Below, in pieces: positions 9,175 to 17,833 of a stretch of 64,000 bases of DNA (positions within the stretch are counted from its first letter, which is position 1; each line of letters begins with the position of its first letter). The translations under genes and the position numbers were made by a program. Source of the DNA: Reichenbachiella carrageenanivorans (lineage in GTDB: Bacteria; Bacteroidota; Bacteroidia; Cytophagales; Cyclobacteriaceae); NCBI RefSeq assembly GCF_025639805.1, contig NZ_CP106735.1:2389501-2453500 (forward strand), written 5' to 3'. Below the pieces are notes generated by a model, which had not been told where the DNA came from, searched no databases, and was given only the letters and a program-made list of their open reading frames with translations.

Positions 9175-9210
9175 ACCAGCTGGGATGCGAGTCCTGGCTG
9201 GTTATTTTTC
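9175..9210 (+). terminator. Hairpin terminator/attenuator after the SusC-SusD-lipoprotein genes
   Basis: A 12-bp stem with G-T pairs (9175-9186 with 9191-9202) is capped by a GCGA tetraloop and followed by TATTTTTC. It lies between the transport genes and the enzyme genes on the same strand, 14 bases before the next start codon. It probably ends most transcripts and lets a fraction read into the enzymes. Confidence 0.7.
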
Positions 9211-9223
9211 TCATTTCGACTAA

Positions 9224-10009
9224 ATGTTATCTATCATGCGATTTTTTCAAATCTGCCTGCTAGCGCTGTGCCTTATGGCGTGCCAGCCAGAGCAATATAC
9301 CCTACATCTTATTGGCGATTCTACCATGGCCAATAAACTCAATCCTGCAACTAACCCTGAGAGGGGATGGGGACAGGTATTGCCAGAATACTTCACTGAT
9401 CAGGTAGAGGTAATCAATCATGCGGTGAATGGACGGAGCAGCAAAAGCTTCTATACGCTGGGGCATTGGGCCAAGGTCGACGTACAGCTACAGGCTGGAG
9501 ATTACCTCTTAATCCAATTTGCTCACAACGACGGAAAAATGACAGATAGTGTCCGTTTTACCAACCCATATACAGGCTATAGAGCTTATCTTAATTTTTA
9601 TATCAATGAAGCAAGAAAAAAGGGAGCCATTCCAGTCTTGCTTACTTCAGTAACTCGAAGAAAATTCAATAAGCAGGGAAGTTTAATCGATACGCACGCA
9701 CCTTACACAGAGGTCATGCGAACCATTGCCAGAGAACAAAAAGTCGATTTGGTAGATATGCAAATGCTGTCAGAAGCAGCCATCAAAAACCTTGGGAAAG
9801 AACCCTCCAAGGCCATGTATCTGTGGTATGAGGTTGGGGAGCACCCATATTATCCAGAAGGGATCACAGACAATACTCATTTTAGTGTGGCAGGAGCCCA
9901 CCTAATGGTTAAGCTGGCACTATCAGGTTTGGCAGCATATGACTTCCCTTTTCTGAAGGCACTCAATCAGCCACTTCCAGAGCCGCAAATAATAATAGGT
10001 AAGATATGA
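9224..10009 (+). CDS. SGNH-type pectin/rhamnogalacturonan acetylesterase (CE12-like) lipoprotein
   Basis: This 261-residue protein has a lipobox LMAC (Cys20) and the SGNH esterase blocks: GDSTMA (nucleophile Ser33), NGRSSKSF (Gly70), FAHND (Asn102), and C-terminal DNTHFS supplying Asp and His. GWGQVLPEYF is typical of rhamnogalacturonan acetylesterases (CE12). It would remove acetyl groups from pectin so that lyases can reach the backbone. Codon 5 is an alternative ATG that still gives a good lipoprotein signal. Its stop overlaps the pectate lyase start by 4 bases (ATGA). Confidence 0.88.
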   Translation: MLSIMRFFQICLLALCLMACQPEQYTLHLIGDSTMANKLNPATNPERGWGQVLPEYFTDQVEVINHAVNGRSSKSFYTLGHWAKVDVQLQAGDYLLIQFAHNDGKMTDSVRFTNPYTGYRAYLNFYINEARKKGAIPVLLTSVTRRKFNKQGSLIDTHAPYTEVMRTIAREQKVDLVDMQMLSEAAIKNLGKEPSKAMYLWYEVGEHPYYPEGITDNTHFSVAGAHLMVKLALSGLAAYDFPFLKALNQPLPEPQIIIGKI

Positions 10010-11358
10010 TGAGCAAAACAACGTCTACATACCGCTTTTGCCTCTTGTTGTATGGCTGCTTGCTAGGTTCAAGTATGAGCTGGGCACAGCCCTTGGCTTT
10101 TCCTGGAGCCGAAGGGCATGGCAAGTTTGTGACTGGAGGCAGAGGAGGAGTAGTCATTTATGTTACCAACCTCAACGACGATGGGCCAGGTAGTCTACGC
10201 GAAGCCATCAAGCAAACAGGCCCTCGAACAATCTTATTTGCCGTGTCTGGCAATATAGAACTGCAATCCCGACTAGACATAAAGTCTGGTGATCTCACTA
10301 TTGCTGGGCAGTCTGCTCCAGGCAGTGGTATTTGTATCCGCAATCAACAAGTCTCGATCAAAGCAGACAACGTAATCATTAGGTACATCCGCGTTAGACT
10401 AGGAGATCGGTCGGGTGTAGAGGCAGATTGCATAGGAGCAGTTCGCCATAAAGATATCATATTGGATCATTGCTCCTTCAGCTGGGCAACGGACGAAGTT
10501 GCCAGTTTTTATGACAATGAAAATTTTACACTTCAGTGGTGCCTCATTACAGAAAGCCTAGCGGAGTCTGTACATAAAAAAGGACGCCATGGTTATGGCG
10601 GAATTTGGGGAGGAAAAGGAGCCAGTTTTCATCATAATTTACTGGCACATCATACCAGCAGAAATCCCAGATTTTGTGGTGCACGCTATCACAAACAGCC
10701 CGAGAGAGAGCAGGTAGACTTCTGGAATAATGTCATTTACAATTGGCAGTTCAACACCGCCTATGGCGGAGAAGAAGGCAACCATCAAATGGTTAATAAT
10801 TATTTCAAACCAGGCCCTGCTACACACAAGAGCAAGAAAGCTCGAATAGTAGCACCTTCAGAACCTTACGGTAAATATTATGTGTCTGGCAATGTCGTAG
10901 AGGGCGATTCTGTCATTAATGCAGACAACAGCAATGGGGTAGTGGGTGACGTGCCAGCGGAATTTTTGCCATTGAGCCCTATGTGGCCCATGCAGGAAGA
11001 GATAAGCTCAGCCGCTACAGCATATCCCGAAGTACTGGCCCATGCAGGAGCATCTTATGCGCGAGACGATTTAGATCAGCGTGTAATAGATGAAGTGCTA
11101 AACGGGCAAGCCTCTAAAGGCCCTAAAGGGGATGGTATCATCAATACGCCAAGTGAAGCAGGAGGATGGCCAGTACTCCTCTCCAAAAAAACTTTGAAAG
11201 ACACCGATCAGGACGGCATGCCTGACGATTGGGAAGTAGCTAATGGATTGGATAGAAAAGATCCTTCTGATCAATCACGTGCAGATAGACACGACTACTA
11301 TACCAACTTAGAAATGTATCTCAATGAATTAATCCTAAAATCAAGACCACATGAATAA
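10006..11358 (+). CDS. Pectate lyase, PL1 family, secreted
   Basis: This 450-residue protein has a Sec signal peptide ending SWAQ. The N-terminal FPGAEGHGKFVTGGRGG and VTNLNDDGPGSLREAI segments are hallmarks of the Bacteroidota PL1 pectate lyases, followed by right-handed beta-helix repeats (IRYIRVRLGD, ILDHCSFSWATDEVASFYD, HHNLLAHHTSRNPRFCG, WNNVIYNWQFN). The C-terminus has a calcium-loop motif DTDQDGMPDDWE. It cleaves de-esterified homogalacturonan by beta-elimination and needs calcium. It overlaps its upstream neighbour by 4 bases and its downstream neighbour by 8 bases, so the three genes are translationally coupled. Confidence 0.93.
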   Translation: MMSKTTSTYRFCLLLYGCLLGSSMSWAQPLAFPGAEGHGKFVTGGRGGVVIYVTNLNDDGPGSLREAIKQTGPRTILFAVSGNIELQSRLDIKSGDLTIAGQSAPGSGICIRNQQVSIKADNVIIRYIRVRLGDRSGVEADCIGAVRHKDIILDHCSFSWATDEVASFYDNENFTLQWCLITESLAESVHKKGRHGYGGIWGGKGASFHHNLLAHHTSRNPRFCGARYHKQPEREQVDFWNNVIYNWQFNTAYGGEEGNHQMVNNYFKPGPATHKSKKARIVAPSEPYGKYYVSGNVVEGDSVINADNSNGVVGDVPAEFLPLSPMWPMQEEISSAATAYPEVLAHAGASYARDDLDQRVIDEVLNGQASKGPKGDGIINTPSEAGGWPVLLSKKTLKDTDQDGMPDDWEVANGLDRKDPSDQSRADRHDYYTNLEMYLNELILKSRPHE

Positions 11359-12568
11359 GCTAATAAATGTACTCCTTTTAGTTATGCTTTCAGCCTGTAG
11401 CCAATCGGTCGGCGAAAGAGTAGAAACCATTGATGTGGCGAAGCCATTGACCATCTATGAGCAAATGGCTAATTCTGAAATCATCAGAAACCCTGATCCA
11501 AGGTTGCTGGATTTTAGGAAAGCCCCTAAATGGGAGTATTCCAATGGGCTGATCTGTAGCGCCATGCTCAAAACATGGCAGGCTACTGGTAATAAGAAAT
11601 ACTACGATTACGTGAGATATTATACGGATTCACTTATCAACCCAGATGGGAGTATCAAGACGTATCATAAAAGTGACTTCAATATCGACCGGGTCAACTC
11701 TGGTAAAATTCTATTCACATTATATGAAGAGACTGGCGACGAAAAATACCGGTTGGCCATAGATACACTTCGAGATCAAATGAGAGACCAGCCGCGTACG
11801 TCGGAAGGTGGGTTTTGGCACAAAAAAATATACCCATATCAGATGTGGTTGGATGGATTGTATATGGGATCCCCCTTTTTGGCACAATACGCCAAGGAGT
11901 TCAATGAGCCTGCATTGTTCGACGACGTGGCACTTCAAGTGGCTCAAATAGAGAAGCATACTTACCATGTCGATAAGCAATTGTATTACCATGGCTATGA
12001 TGAAAGCCGTGACCAGCGATGGGCAGATCCTGTCACGGGTCTTTCGCCAAATGTATGGGGCAGAGCCATGGGTTGGTATGCTATGGCCTTGGTCGATATC
12101 TTGGATTTTTTCCCAGAAGATCATCCAAATAGAAAAGATATACTGGCCGCTATCGATCGTATGGCCGCAGGACTGATCAGATATCAAGATGACGAAACGG
12201 GATTGTGGTGGCAGATCATGGATAGACCTGGAGACAAAGACAACTACCTTGAGGCTTCTTGTTCAAGCATGTTTACCTATTTCTTCCTCAAAGCGGTAGA
12301 AAAGGGTTACCTACCTGCCGATCATAAAGCGGTGGCTGTCAAGTCTTATGAGGGTATAATGGCTCATTTCATTGAAACGAACGACGATGGTACGGTGAGC
12401 CTCACGACCAACTGTGCAGTAGCTGGACTGGGAGGCAATCCTTACAGAGATGCCTCCTACGAGTACTATGTAAACGAACCTAAACGAGACAATGACCCTA
12501 AGGGAGTGGGGCCATTTATCATGGCAGCTATTTTATACCAAAATCAGAAAGCAGCAGAAACTAACTAA
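11351..12568 (+). CDS. GH105 unsaturated glycuronyl/rhamnogalacturonyl hydrolase, lipoprotein
   Basis: This 405-residue protein has lipobox LSAC (Cys16) and an (alpha/alpha)6 barrel of the YteR/GH105 type. Motifs are WLDGLYMGSPF with the catalytic Asp168, DPVTGLSPNVWGRAMGWYAMALVDIL, and a C-terminal GVGPFIMAAI. It removes the unsaturated uronate that pectate lyases leave at the non-reducing end, releasing 4-deoxy-5-keto-uronate. The lipid anchor places it outside the cytoplasm, either on the surface or in the periplasm. It overlaps the pectate lyase gene and is 2 bases from the methylesterase gene. Confidence 0.92.
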   Translation: MNKLINVLLLVMLSACSQSVGERVETIDVAKPLTIYEQMANSEIIRNPDPRLLDFRKAPKWEYSNGLICSAMLKTWQATGNKKYYDYVRYYTDSLINPDGSIKTYHKSDFNIDRVNSGKILFTLYEETGDEKYRLAIDTLRDQMRDQPRTSEGGFWHKKIYPYQMWLDGLYMGSPFLAQYAKEFNEPALFDDVALQVAQIEKHTYHVDKQLYYHGYDESRDQRWADPVTGLSPNVWGRAMGWYAMALVDILDFFPEDHPNRKDILAAIDRMAAGLIRYQDDETGLWWQIMDRPGDKDNYLEASCSSMFTYFFLKAVEKGYLPADHKAVAVKSYEGIMAHFIETNDDGTVSLTTNCAVAGLGGNPYRDASYEYYVNEPKRDNDPKGVGPFIMAAILYQNQKAAETN

Positions 12569-12570
12569 GT

Positions 12571-13551
12571 ATGAAGTACCTATTGACCTTATGGTGTAGT
12601 GTAATCTATGTGGCTAGTATGGCGTTGCCACAGGAGGGCAGCTATGATCTGATTGTAGGGCAGGATCAGTCTAGTGATTATCAAAGCATACAAGCGGCTA
12701 TCGATGCCATTCCTGATTTTCGGAAAGCCGTTACTACCGTTTTTATCAAATCGGGAACCTACAAAGAAAAATTGGTTTTGCCAGCTTCCAAGGTTAATGT
12801 GACTTTCATTGGAGAAGATGCAGAGACAACCATTATCACCTTTGATAATTATGCAGATAAACTCAATTGTTTTGGAGAGAAAATGGGAACGTCTGGGTCG
12901 GCTAGTTTTTACGTGTTTGCAGATGGTTTCAATGCTGAAAATTTGACTTTCGAAAATACCGCAGGCCCAGTAGGGCAGGCAGTGGCTATACGTGTAGATG
13001 GCGATCGAGTTTTTTTCAAAAACTGCCGTTTTTTGGGCTATCAAGACACACTCTATACTTATGGGAAAAAGAGTCGACAGTATTATCTCAACTGCTACAT
13101 CGAAGGCACTACAGATTTTATATTCGGAGCATCTCAGGCAGTATTTGATCGATGTACCATTTATTCAAAATCAGGAGGACACTACATCACCGCAGCCAAT
13201 ACGACTATAGAAGTAGCTTATGGTTATGTTTTTCTTCAATGCAAATTGGTAGGAGATGCGCCCAAACACGATGTGTACTTGGGTAGGCCTTGGCGAGACG
13301 ACGCACGTACAGTATTCATTTCATGCGAAATGGCTGAACATATCAAACCAGAAGGTTGGCACAACTGGGGCAAGCGGTATGCAGAAAAAAGATCTTATTA
13401 CGCAGAGTATCAATCTACTGGAGCAGGCGCCAATGCTGCACAACGAGTCAGTTGGTCACATCAGCTGACCGACAGTCAAAAAAATAGATATACTCTAGGT
13501 AGTGTGTTTGGGGATTGGAACCCAATAGATACAGAAATAGTGAAGCCATGA
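12571..13551 (+). CDS. Pectin methylesterase, CE8 family, secreted
   Basis: This 326-residue protein has a short signal peptide (MKYLLTLWCSVIYVASMALP). The CE8 beta-helix carries all catalytic positions: GPVGQAVA (Gln136), GYQDTLY (Gln158, Asp159), TDFIFG (Asp182, the nucleophile) and YLGRPWR (Arg239, Trp241). It demethylates homogalacturonan, making it a substrate for the pectate lyases and polygalacturonase encoded beside it. It is 2 bases after GH105 and 22 bases before GH28, in the same transcript. Confidence 0.96.
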   Translation: MKYLLTLWCSVIYVASMALPQEGSYDLIVGQDQSSDYQSIQAAIDAIPDFRKAVTTVFIKSGTYKEKLVLPASKVNVTFIGEDAETTIITFDNYADKLNCFGEKMGTSGSASFYVFADGFNAENLTFENTAGPVGQAVAIRVDGDRVFFKNCRFLGYQDTLYTYGKKSRQYYLNCYIEGTTDFIFGASQAVFDRCTIYSKSGGHYITAANTTIEVAYGYVFLQCKLVGDAPKHDVYLGRPWRDDARTVFISCEMAEHIKPEGWHNWGKRYAEKRSYYAEYQSTGAGANAAQRVSWSHQLTDSQKNRYTLGSVFGDWNPIDTEIVKP

Positions 13552-13573
13552 TAGGCAAAACAGTAAACTAAAT

Positions 13574-15268
13574 ATGACGATGGTGAGTTTTAGGAAATTA
13601 GTAATGATCGGTCTGCTGACAACTTTGAGTGCAGCAGGTATCAACTATACAGGAGATACAGAAGGACAAGCCACAGATTGGCTGTATAAAGGAGTGGAGT
13701 TTGACATGCCCAAGGTACAAGAAACTACCTTTCCAGACTATCAAGTCAATGTCTCGGATTTTGGAGGCAAAGGCGACGGTCTTACCGACAATACTGAGGC
13801 TATTGCAGCAGCCATTGCGGATGTGTCTGGCAAAGGAGGAGGCAAAGTAGTGATAGCCAAAGGCATCTGGCTGACAGGACCTATTACCCTCAAAGACAAT
13901 ATCAATCTACATGTAGAGGCAGGTGCTTTGGTCTTGTTTTCTGATGATTTCGATAAGTACCCCCTCATTGCGACCAGCTTCGAAGGCTTGGAGACTTATC
14001 GATGTATATCACCTATTAATGGTAAAAACCTGACCAATATCGCCATTACTGGCCAAGGGATATTCGATGGGTCTGGCGACTCTTGGCGTGCAGTCAAGCG
14101 AAGTAAACTCACGATAGGACAATGGAATCAGAAATTGAAATCAGGTGGTGTACTCAGTGATGACAAGCAGACTTGGTATCCAAGTGAGAAGTCGAAAAAA
14201 GGAGATACTAATGGCAATTTTAATGTGCCAGACTATGAGACTATTGAAGAGTTTGAGGCGGTAAAAGACTTTATGCGCCCAGTCATGGTGAGCCTCATCA
14301 GTTGCAATCGCGTATTGCTCGATGGACCTACATTTCAAAACTCCCCAGCATGGAATCTACACCCACTAATGTGTGAAAATGTAATCCTTAGAAACCTCAC
14401 TGTCCGCAATCCTTGGTATTCGCAAAATGGAGATGGGTTGGACTTAGAATCTTGCAAAAATGTGCTGGTGTATAACAATAGTTTCGATGTGGGCGATGAC
14501 GCTATTTGTATCAAATCTGGAAAGGATGAAGATGGCTTAAAGAGAGGTATTCCTACACAAAACGTAATCATCAAAAACAATGTGGTGTATCATGGTCATG
14601 GTGGATTTGTAGTAGGAAGTGAGATGTCTGGTGGAGTCAAAAATATGCATGTGTCCAATTGTACTTTTATCGGTACCGATTGTGGGCTTAGGTTCAAAAG
14701 TACACGTGGCCGTGGAGGTGTAGTAGAAAATATATACATCTCAGACATTGATATGATAAATATAGCGGGTGAGGCTATCCGTTTCAATTTGTTTTATGGA
14801 GGAGAATCTCCTGTGTCTGAAGAGGGCGAGACGGGGGAAAATGTACAAAAAGCAGTGCCAGTGCCAGTGACGCGCACCACGCCATCTTTTCGCAATATTT
14901 ATATGAAAAACATCACTGCAACAGGCTCTGGTGTTTCGGGATTTTTCCAGGGATTACCTGAGATGAAACTCCAAAACATCCAATTGGAGAATGTAAACTT
15001 AGAAGGAGAGCGAGGTATCACCATTATAGACGCCGAAGGCTTCGATTGGTCTGGCGTGAGTGTGAGTGTGACTAAAGGCAAGCCGATCACTTTATACAAT
15101 ACAAGTAAAATGAATTTTAATGGATTGTCTGTAGATGGGGTGCAGGGGAAGACTTTGATCAATGTGTATGGCGACAGTCAAGTAGAGTTTTCAAACACAA
15201 AAATAAAGCGCAATGAGATTTTTGTAGGTAGTGAAGTAGGTAAGAAAAATGTAAAAGTGAACAAATGA
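13574..15268 (+). CDS. Polygalacturonase, GH28 family, secreted
   Basis: This 564-residue protein has a signal peptide (about 1-22) and the GH28 beta-helix. Catalytic blocks are QNGDGLDLES (Asp about 289), VGDDAICIKSG (Asp-Asp about 308-309), GHGGFVVGSEMSGG (His about 342) and LRFKSTRGRGG. N-terminal VNVSDFGGKGDGLTDNTEAI is a typical family start. It hydrolyses alpha-1,4-galacturonan, probably as an exo- or unsaturated-digalacturonide enzyme, as in other pectin loci. The last four bases overlap the start of the PL9-like gene (ATGA). Confidence 0.95.
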   Translation: MTMVSFRKLVMIGLLTTLSAAGINYTGDTEGQATDWLYKGVEFDMPKVQETTFPDYQVNVSDFGGKGDGLTDNTEAIAAAIADVSGKGGGKVVIAKGIWLTGPITLKDNINLHVEAGALVLFSDDFDKYPLIATSFEGLETYRCISPINGKNLTNIAITGQGIFDGSGDSWRAVKRSKLTIGQWNQKLKSGGVLSDDKQTWYPSEKSKKGDTNGNFNVPDYETIEEFEAVKDFMRPVMVSLISCNRVLLDGPTFQNSPAWNLHPLMCENVILRNLTVRNPWYSQNGDGLDLESCKNVLVYNNSFDVGDDAICIKSGKDEDGLKRGIPTQNVIIKNNVVYHGHGGFVVGSEMSGGVKNMHVSNCTFIGTDCGLRFKSTRGRGGVVENIYISDIDMINIAGEAIRFNLFYGGESPVSEEGETGENVQKAVPVPVTRTTPSFRNIYMKNITATGSGVSGFFQGLPEMKLQNIQLENVNLEGERGITIIDAEGFDWSGVSVSVTKGKPITLYNTSKMNFNGLSVDGVQGKTLINVYGDSQVEFSNTKIKRNEIFVGSEVGKKNVKVNK

Positions 15269-16764
15269 AAAGAATTGATCAAATTGCAAGAATGATAAAA
15301 TTATTGCTTTTAGTGACGCTGTTTGGTGCCTGTGGCGAAGAAAGCGAGCAAGAGATGGAGGACATAGGAAAGACAATATATGCCGAATCTATCCAATTGA
15401 CTGCGCAGGATCTGGTGACCGATACCCAGCGTCAAATTACAGTTGCTTTTCAGCCTGTGAATACAACTGACCAGTCGGTGAGCTGGGCCGTATCAGATGA
15501 GGCGATTGCGGAGATCTCAAGTACAGGCCTTCTGACAGCCAAGGCCAATGGCTCTGTCACGGTAACAGCCACGGCTAATGACAAAGGAATGGTGACAGGA
15601 CAAGTGATTTTGAATATCACGAGTGTACTGCCCTCAGCCCATAATGACATTGATGTGTCTACAGTTGATGAACTCAAATCGGCACTAAATGTCGCAGAAG
15701 CAGGAGATGTCATCGTACTCGAAGGCGGTACATACACCATGACTGAAAGGATTGTACTAAATACATCTGGTACGGCTGCCGAATTTATTGTTGTGATGGC
15801 AGCAAGCACTACGGCAACAGAAAGGCCCGTTTTAGATTTTTCTAATTTGTCCGAAGGCCCGTCTAATCAAGGTATTCAGCTCAAAGGGGACTATTGGCAT
15901 TTCAAAGGCATCGATATCCGCAAGGCGGGAGACAATGGTATGCAAGTCAAAGGCTCAAACAACATCATTGAGTTTTGCTCTTTTTATGAAAATTCAGATA
16001 CAGGTTTGCAATTAGACGAAGGTGCAGCCGACAATTTGATCCTCAATTGTGATTCGTATTTCAATGCAGATTCTAAGGTTGAAAATGCCGATGGATTTGC
16101 GGCTAAGCTCACCGTGGGAAGCGGTAATAAATTTGTGGGCTGCAGGGCTTGGCAAAACCTCGACGATGGTTGGGATGGGTATCTTCGAGACAACGATAAT
16201 GTAAAGACTACTTACGAAAACTGCTGGGCTGTGAAAAATGGTTTTTTGAAGTCTGGCACAGAGGGAGGAGGAGACGGCAATGGCTTCAAAACTGGAGGTA
16301 GCGACGGCAAGGATTTGACCCACAATGCTGTGTACAAAAATTGTATCGCTGCGGGCAATGTAAACGACGGATTCGATCACAATAGCAATCGGGGCACAGT
16401 GACTCTTCATAACTGTGGCGCTTACGACAATGGCACCAATTACAATTTTAGTTCTACTAACCCACTTTCCTATTTGGAGGTAAAAAACAGCGTGGCTGTA
16501 GGGACTGTAGGCAGCCTCAATGCCAGTACCAAAGACCTCAGCCACAACAGCTGGCAGTCGCCGCTGAGTGGGACTGCGGATGATTTTAAGCGCCTAGATA
16601 TAGACTTATTGCTCGGCGACAGAAATGCAGACGGCAGTTTGCCTGCTGTGGATTTTATGAAACTAAAAGCGGAAAGTGACCTTATAGATGCTGGGGTTGA
16701 TGTCGGGCTGCCTTTTGAAGGGACTGCGCCAGATGTAGGACCATTTGAGCAGGTCAATGAATAG
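15265..16764 (+). CDS. PL9-like pectate lyase lipoprotein with N-terminal Big2 domain
   Basis: This 499-residue protein has lipobox FGAC followed by a bacterial Ig-like group 2 (Big2) domain (about 36-115: VSWAVSDEAIAEISSTGLLTAKANGSVTVTATA). A right-handed beta-helix follows (about 127-499) with PL9-type features: GDVIVLEGGTYTM, GIDIRKAGDNGMQVKGSNN, DEGAADNLILNCDSYFN, ENADGFAAKLTVGSGN and GCRAWQNLDDGWDGY. PL9 enzymes use a lysine base and calcium to cut polygalacturonate or RG-I. The Big2 module may act as a spacer or carbohydrate anchor on the cell surface. It starts within the GH28 stop and ends within the next gene. Confidence 0.88.
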   Translation: MKRIDQIARMIKLLLLVTLFGACGEESEQEMEDIGKTIYAESIQLTAQDLVTDTQRQITVAFQPVNTTDQSVSWAVSDEAIAEISSTGLLTAKANGSVTVTATANDKGMVTGQVILNITSVLPSAHNDIDVSTVDELKSALNVAEAGDVIVLEGGTYTMTERIVLNTSGTAAEFIVVMAASTTATERPVLDFSNLSEGPSNQGIQLKGDYWHFKGIDIRKAGDNGMQVKGSNNIIEFCSFYENSDTGLQLDEGAADNLILNCDSYFNADSKVENADGFAAKLTVGSGNKFVGCRAWQNLDDGWDGYLRDNDNVKTTYENCWAVKNGFLKSGTEGGGDGNGFKTGGSDGKDLTHNAVYKNCIAAGNVNDGFDHNSNRGTVTLHNCGAYDNGTNYNFSSTNPLSYLEVKNSVAVGTVGSLNASTKDLSHNSWQSPLSGTADDFKRLDIDLLLGDRNADGSLPAVDFMKLKAESDLIDAGVDVGLPFEGTAPDVGPFEQVNE

Positions 16765-17698
16765 CATAAGCATATGGATAAGGCGTATTTCAGTTTTGAT
16801 TGTAATAGGCCTTTTTCTAGTTGTTACTTGTGCTGGGCAGTCTTACCCTAGAGATACGAGCTACACAGCTCAGAGCGCATTTCAGAAGTACAAACGACAG
16901 TTTCCGACAATTCAGCTAGCAAAGCCCTCCGAACCAGGTCGGGTCAGGGTTCTGAAAGATATTCCATATTCTTGGACAGGAAATCGTTTTTTGACGCTCG
17001 ATATTTTTTCAATTGCGGAAGCAGAACCCAAACGGTTTCCCATGATTTTTATGATACACGGGGGCGGATGGAAGTCGGGTCACAAAAACATGCTGTATCC
17101 ATTAGCCTCTGATTTAGCGCAAGCGGGATACCGGACTTGTGTGGTAGAATATAGGTTGTCACCTGAGTCCAAATACCCTGCAGCACTCAAGGACATCGCA
17201 ATGGCTATGCAGTGGGTAGTGGCTCATGCCGATACACTGGCTGTAGACACTAGACAAATGGTGCTTTTGGGCTGCTCATCTGGTGCACAGTTAGCCACAC
17301 TGTTGGGCGTGTCTAGTCTGTGGGAGGTACCTAAGGTGCAGGCGATTGTCAATCTTGATGGAATATTGGCATTTCATCACCCAGAGTCGCAAGAGGGCAT
17401 CGCTGCCGCACAATGGCTTGGAGGTACCTATGAGGAAGTGCCTGATCGTTGGGAGGAGGCTTCCCCACTGCATCACGCAGATGAAAATGACCCACCTATT
17501 CTGTTTGTTCACAGTCAGTACCCGAGATTTCAAGCGGGCAGAGACGATATGATGACGAAGCTACAAAATGAACAAATAAAAGTGTATGAATGGCCAAATT
17601 CGCCCCATGCCTTCTGGTTATTCGATCCTTGGTTTGCACCTACAGTAGCTTATATCGATGTGTTTTTAGCTCGTGTATTAGCTGATCAGGTAGACTGA
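16757..17698 (+). CDS. Alpha/beta-hydrolase esterase of the BD-FAE/carboxylesterase type, exported
   Basis: From the ATG at 16757 the protein has 313 residues; a TTG 12 bases upstream is also in frame. A signal anchor (about 1-27) precedes an alpha/beta-hydrolase with the oxyanion motif HGGGW (101-105), nucleophile elbow GCSSG (Ser174) and C-terminal SPHAFW supplying His. Such esterases in pectin loci remove acetyl, methyl or feruloyl groups; the exact ester is not readable. It overlaps the PL9-like gene by 8 bases and ends the tightly packed enzyme run. A 135-base gap with a new promoter follows. Confidence 0.85.
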   Translation: MNSISIWIRRISVLIVIGLFLVVTCAGQSYPRDTSYTAQSAFQKYKRQFPTIQLAKPSEPGRVRVLKDIPYSWTGNRFLTLDIFSIAEAEPKRFPMIFMIHGGGWKSGHKNMLYPLASDLAQAGYRTCVVEYRLSPESKYPAALKDIAMAMQWVVAHADTLAVDTRQMVLLGCSSGAQLATLLGVSSLWEVPKVQAIVNLDGILAFHHPESQEGIAAAQWLGGTYEEVPDRWEEASPLHHADENDPPILFVHSQYPRFQAGRDDMMTKLQNEQIKVYEWPNSPHAFWLFDPWFAPTVAYIDVFLARVLADQVD

Positions 17699-17795
17699 AA
17701 TGTTTTTTTTCCTATGTGAGTAATAGAAAATGTACAGTCTCAGTTATTGCTAGGGTTTTGGTGATTATTGAATAATCGATTAGGGAGCAGGCGTC

Positions 17796-17803
17796 TACTT
17801 TTG
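17796..17803 (+). promoter_or_regulatory. Putative -7 element for the DUF4861-cupin pair
   Basis: TACTTTTG matches the Bacteroidota -7 consensus TAnnTTTG exactly and lies 30 bases before the next start codon in a 135-base gap. The nearest upstream TTG (17768-17770) is 25 bases away, somewhat long for a -33 element. It suggests that the last two genes of the locus can be transcribed separately from the enzymes. Confidence 0.45.
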
Positions 17804-17833
17804 GTTTAATTAATAGGAATAATTACACTGAAA

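Noticed and set aside
11720..12187. Minus-strand 155-codon frame inside GH105
   Set aside because: Antisense shadow; the GH105 motifs on the plus strand are continuous.
16012..16545. Minus-strand 177-codon frame inside the PL9-like gene
   Set aside because: It is fully inside a clear beta-helix enzyme gene and lacks family features.
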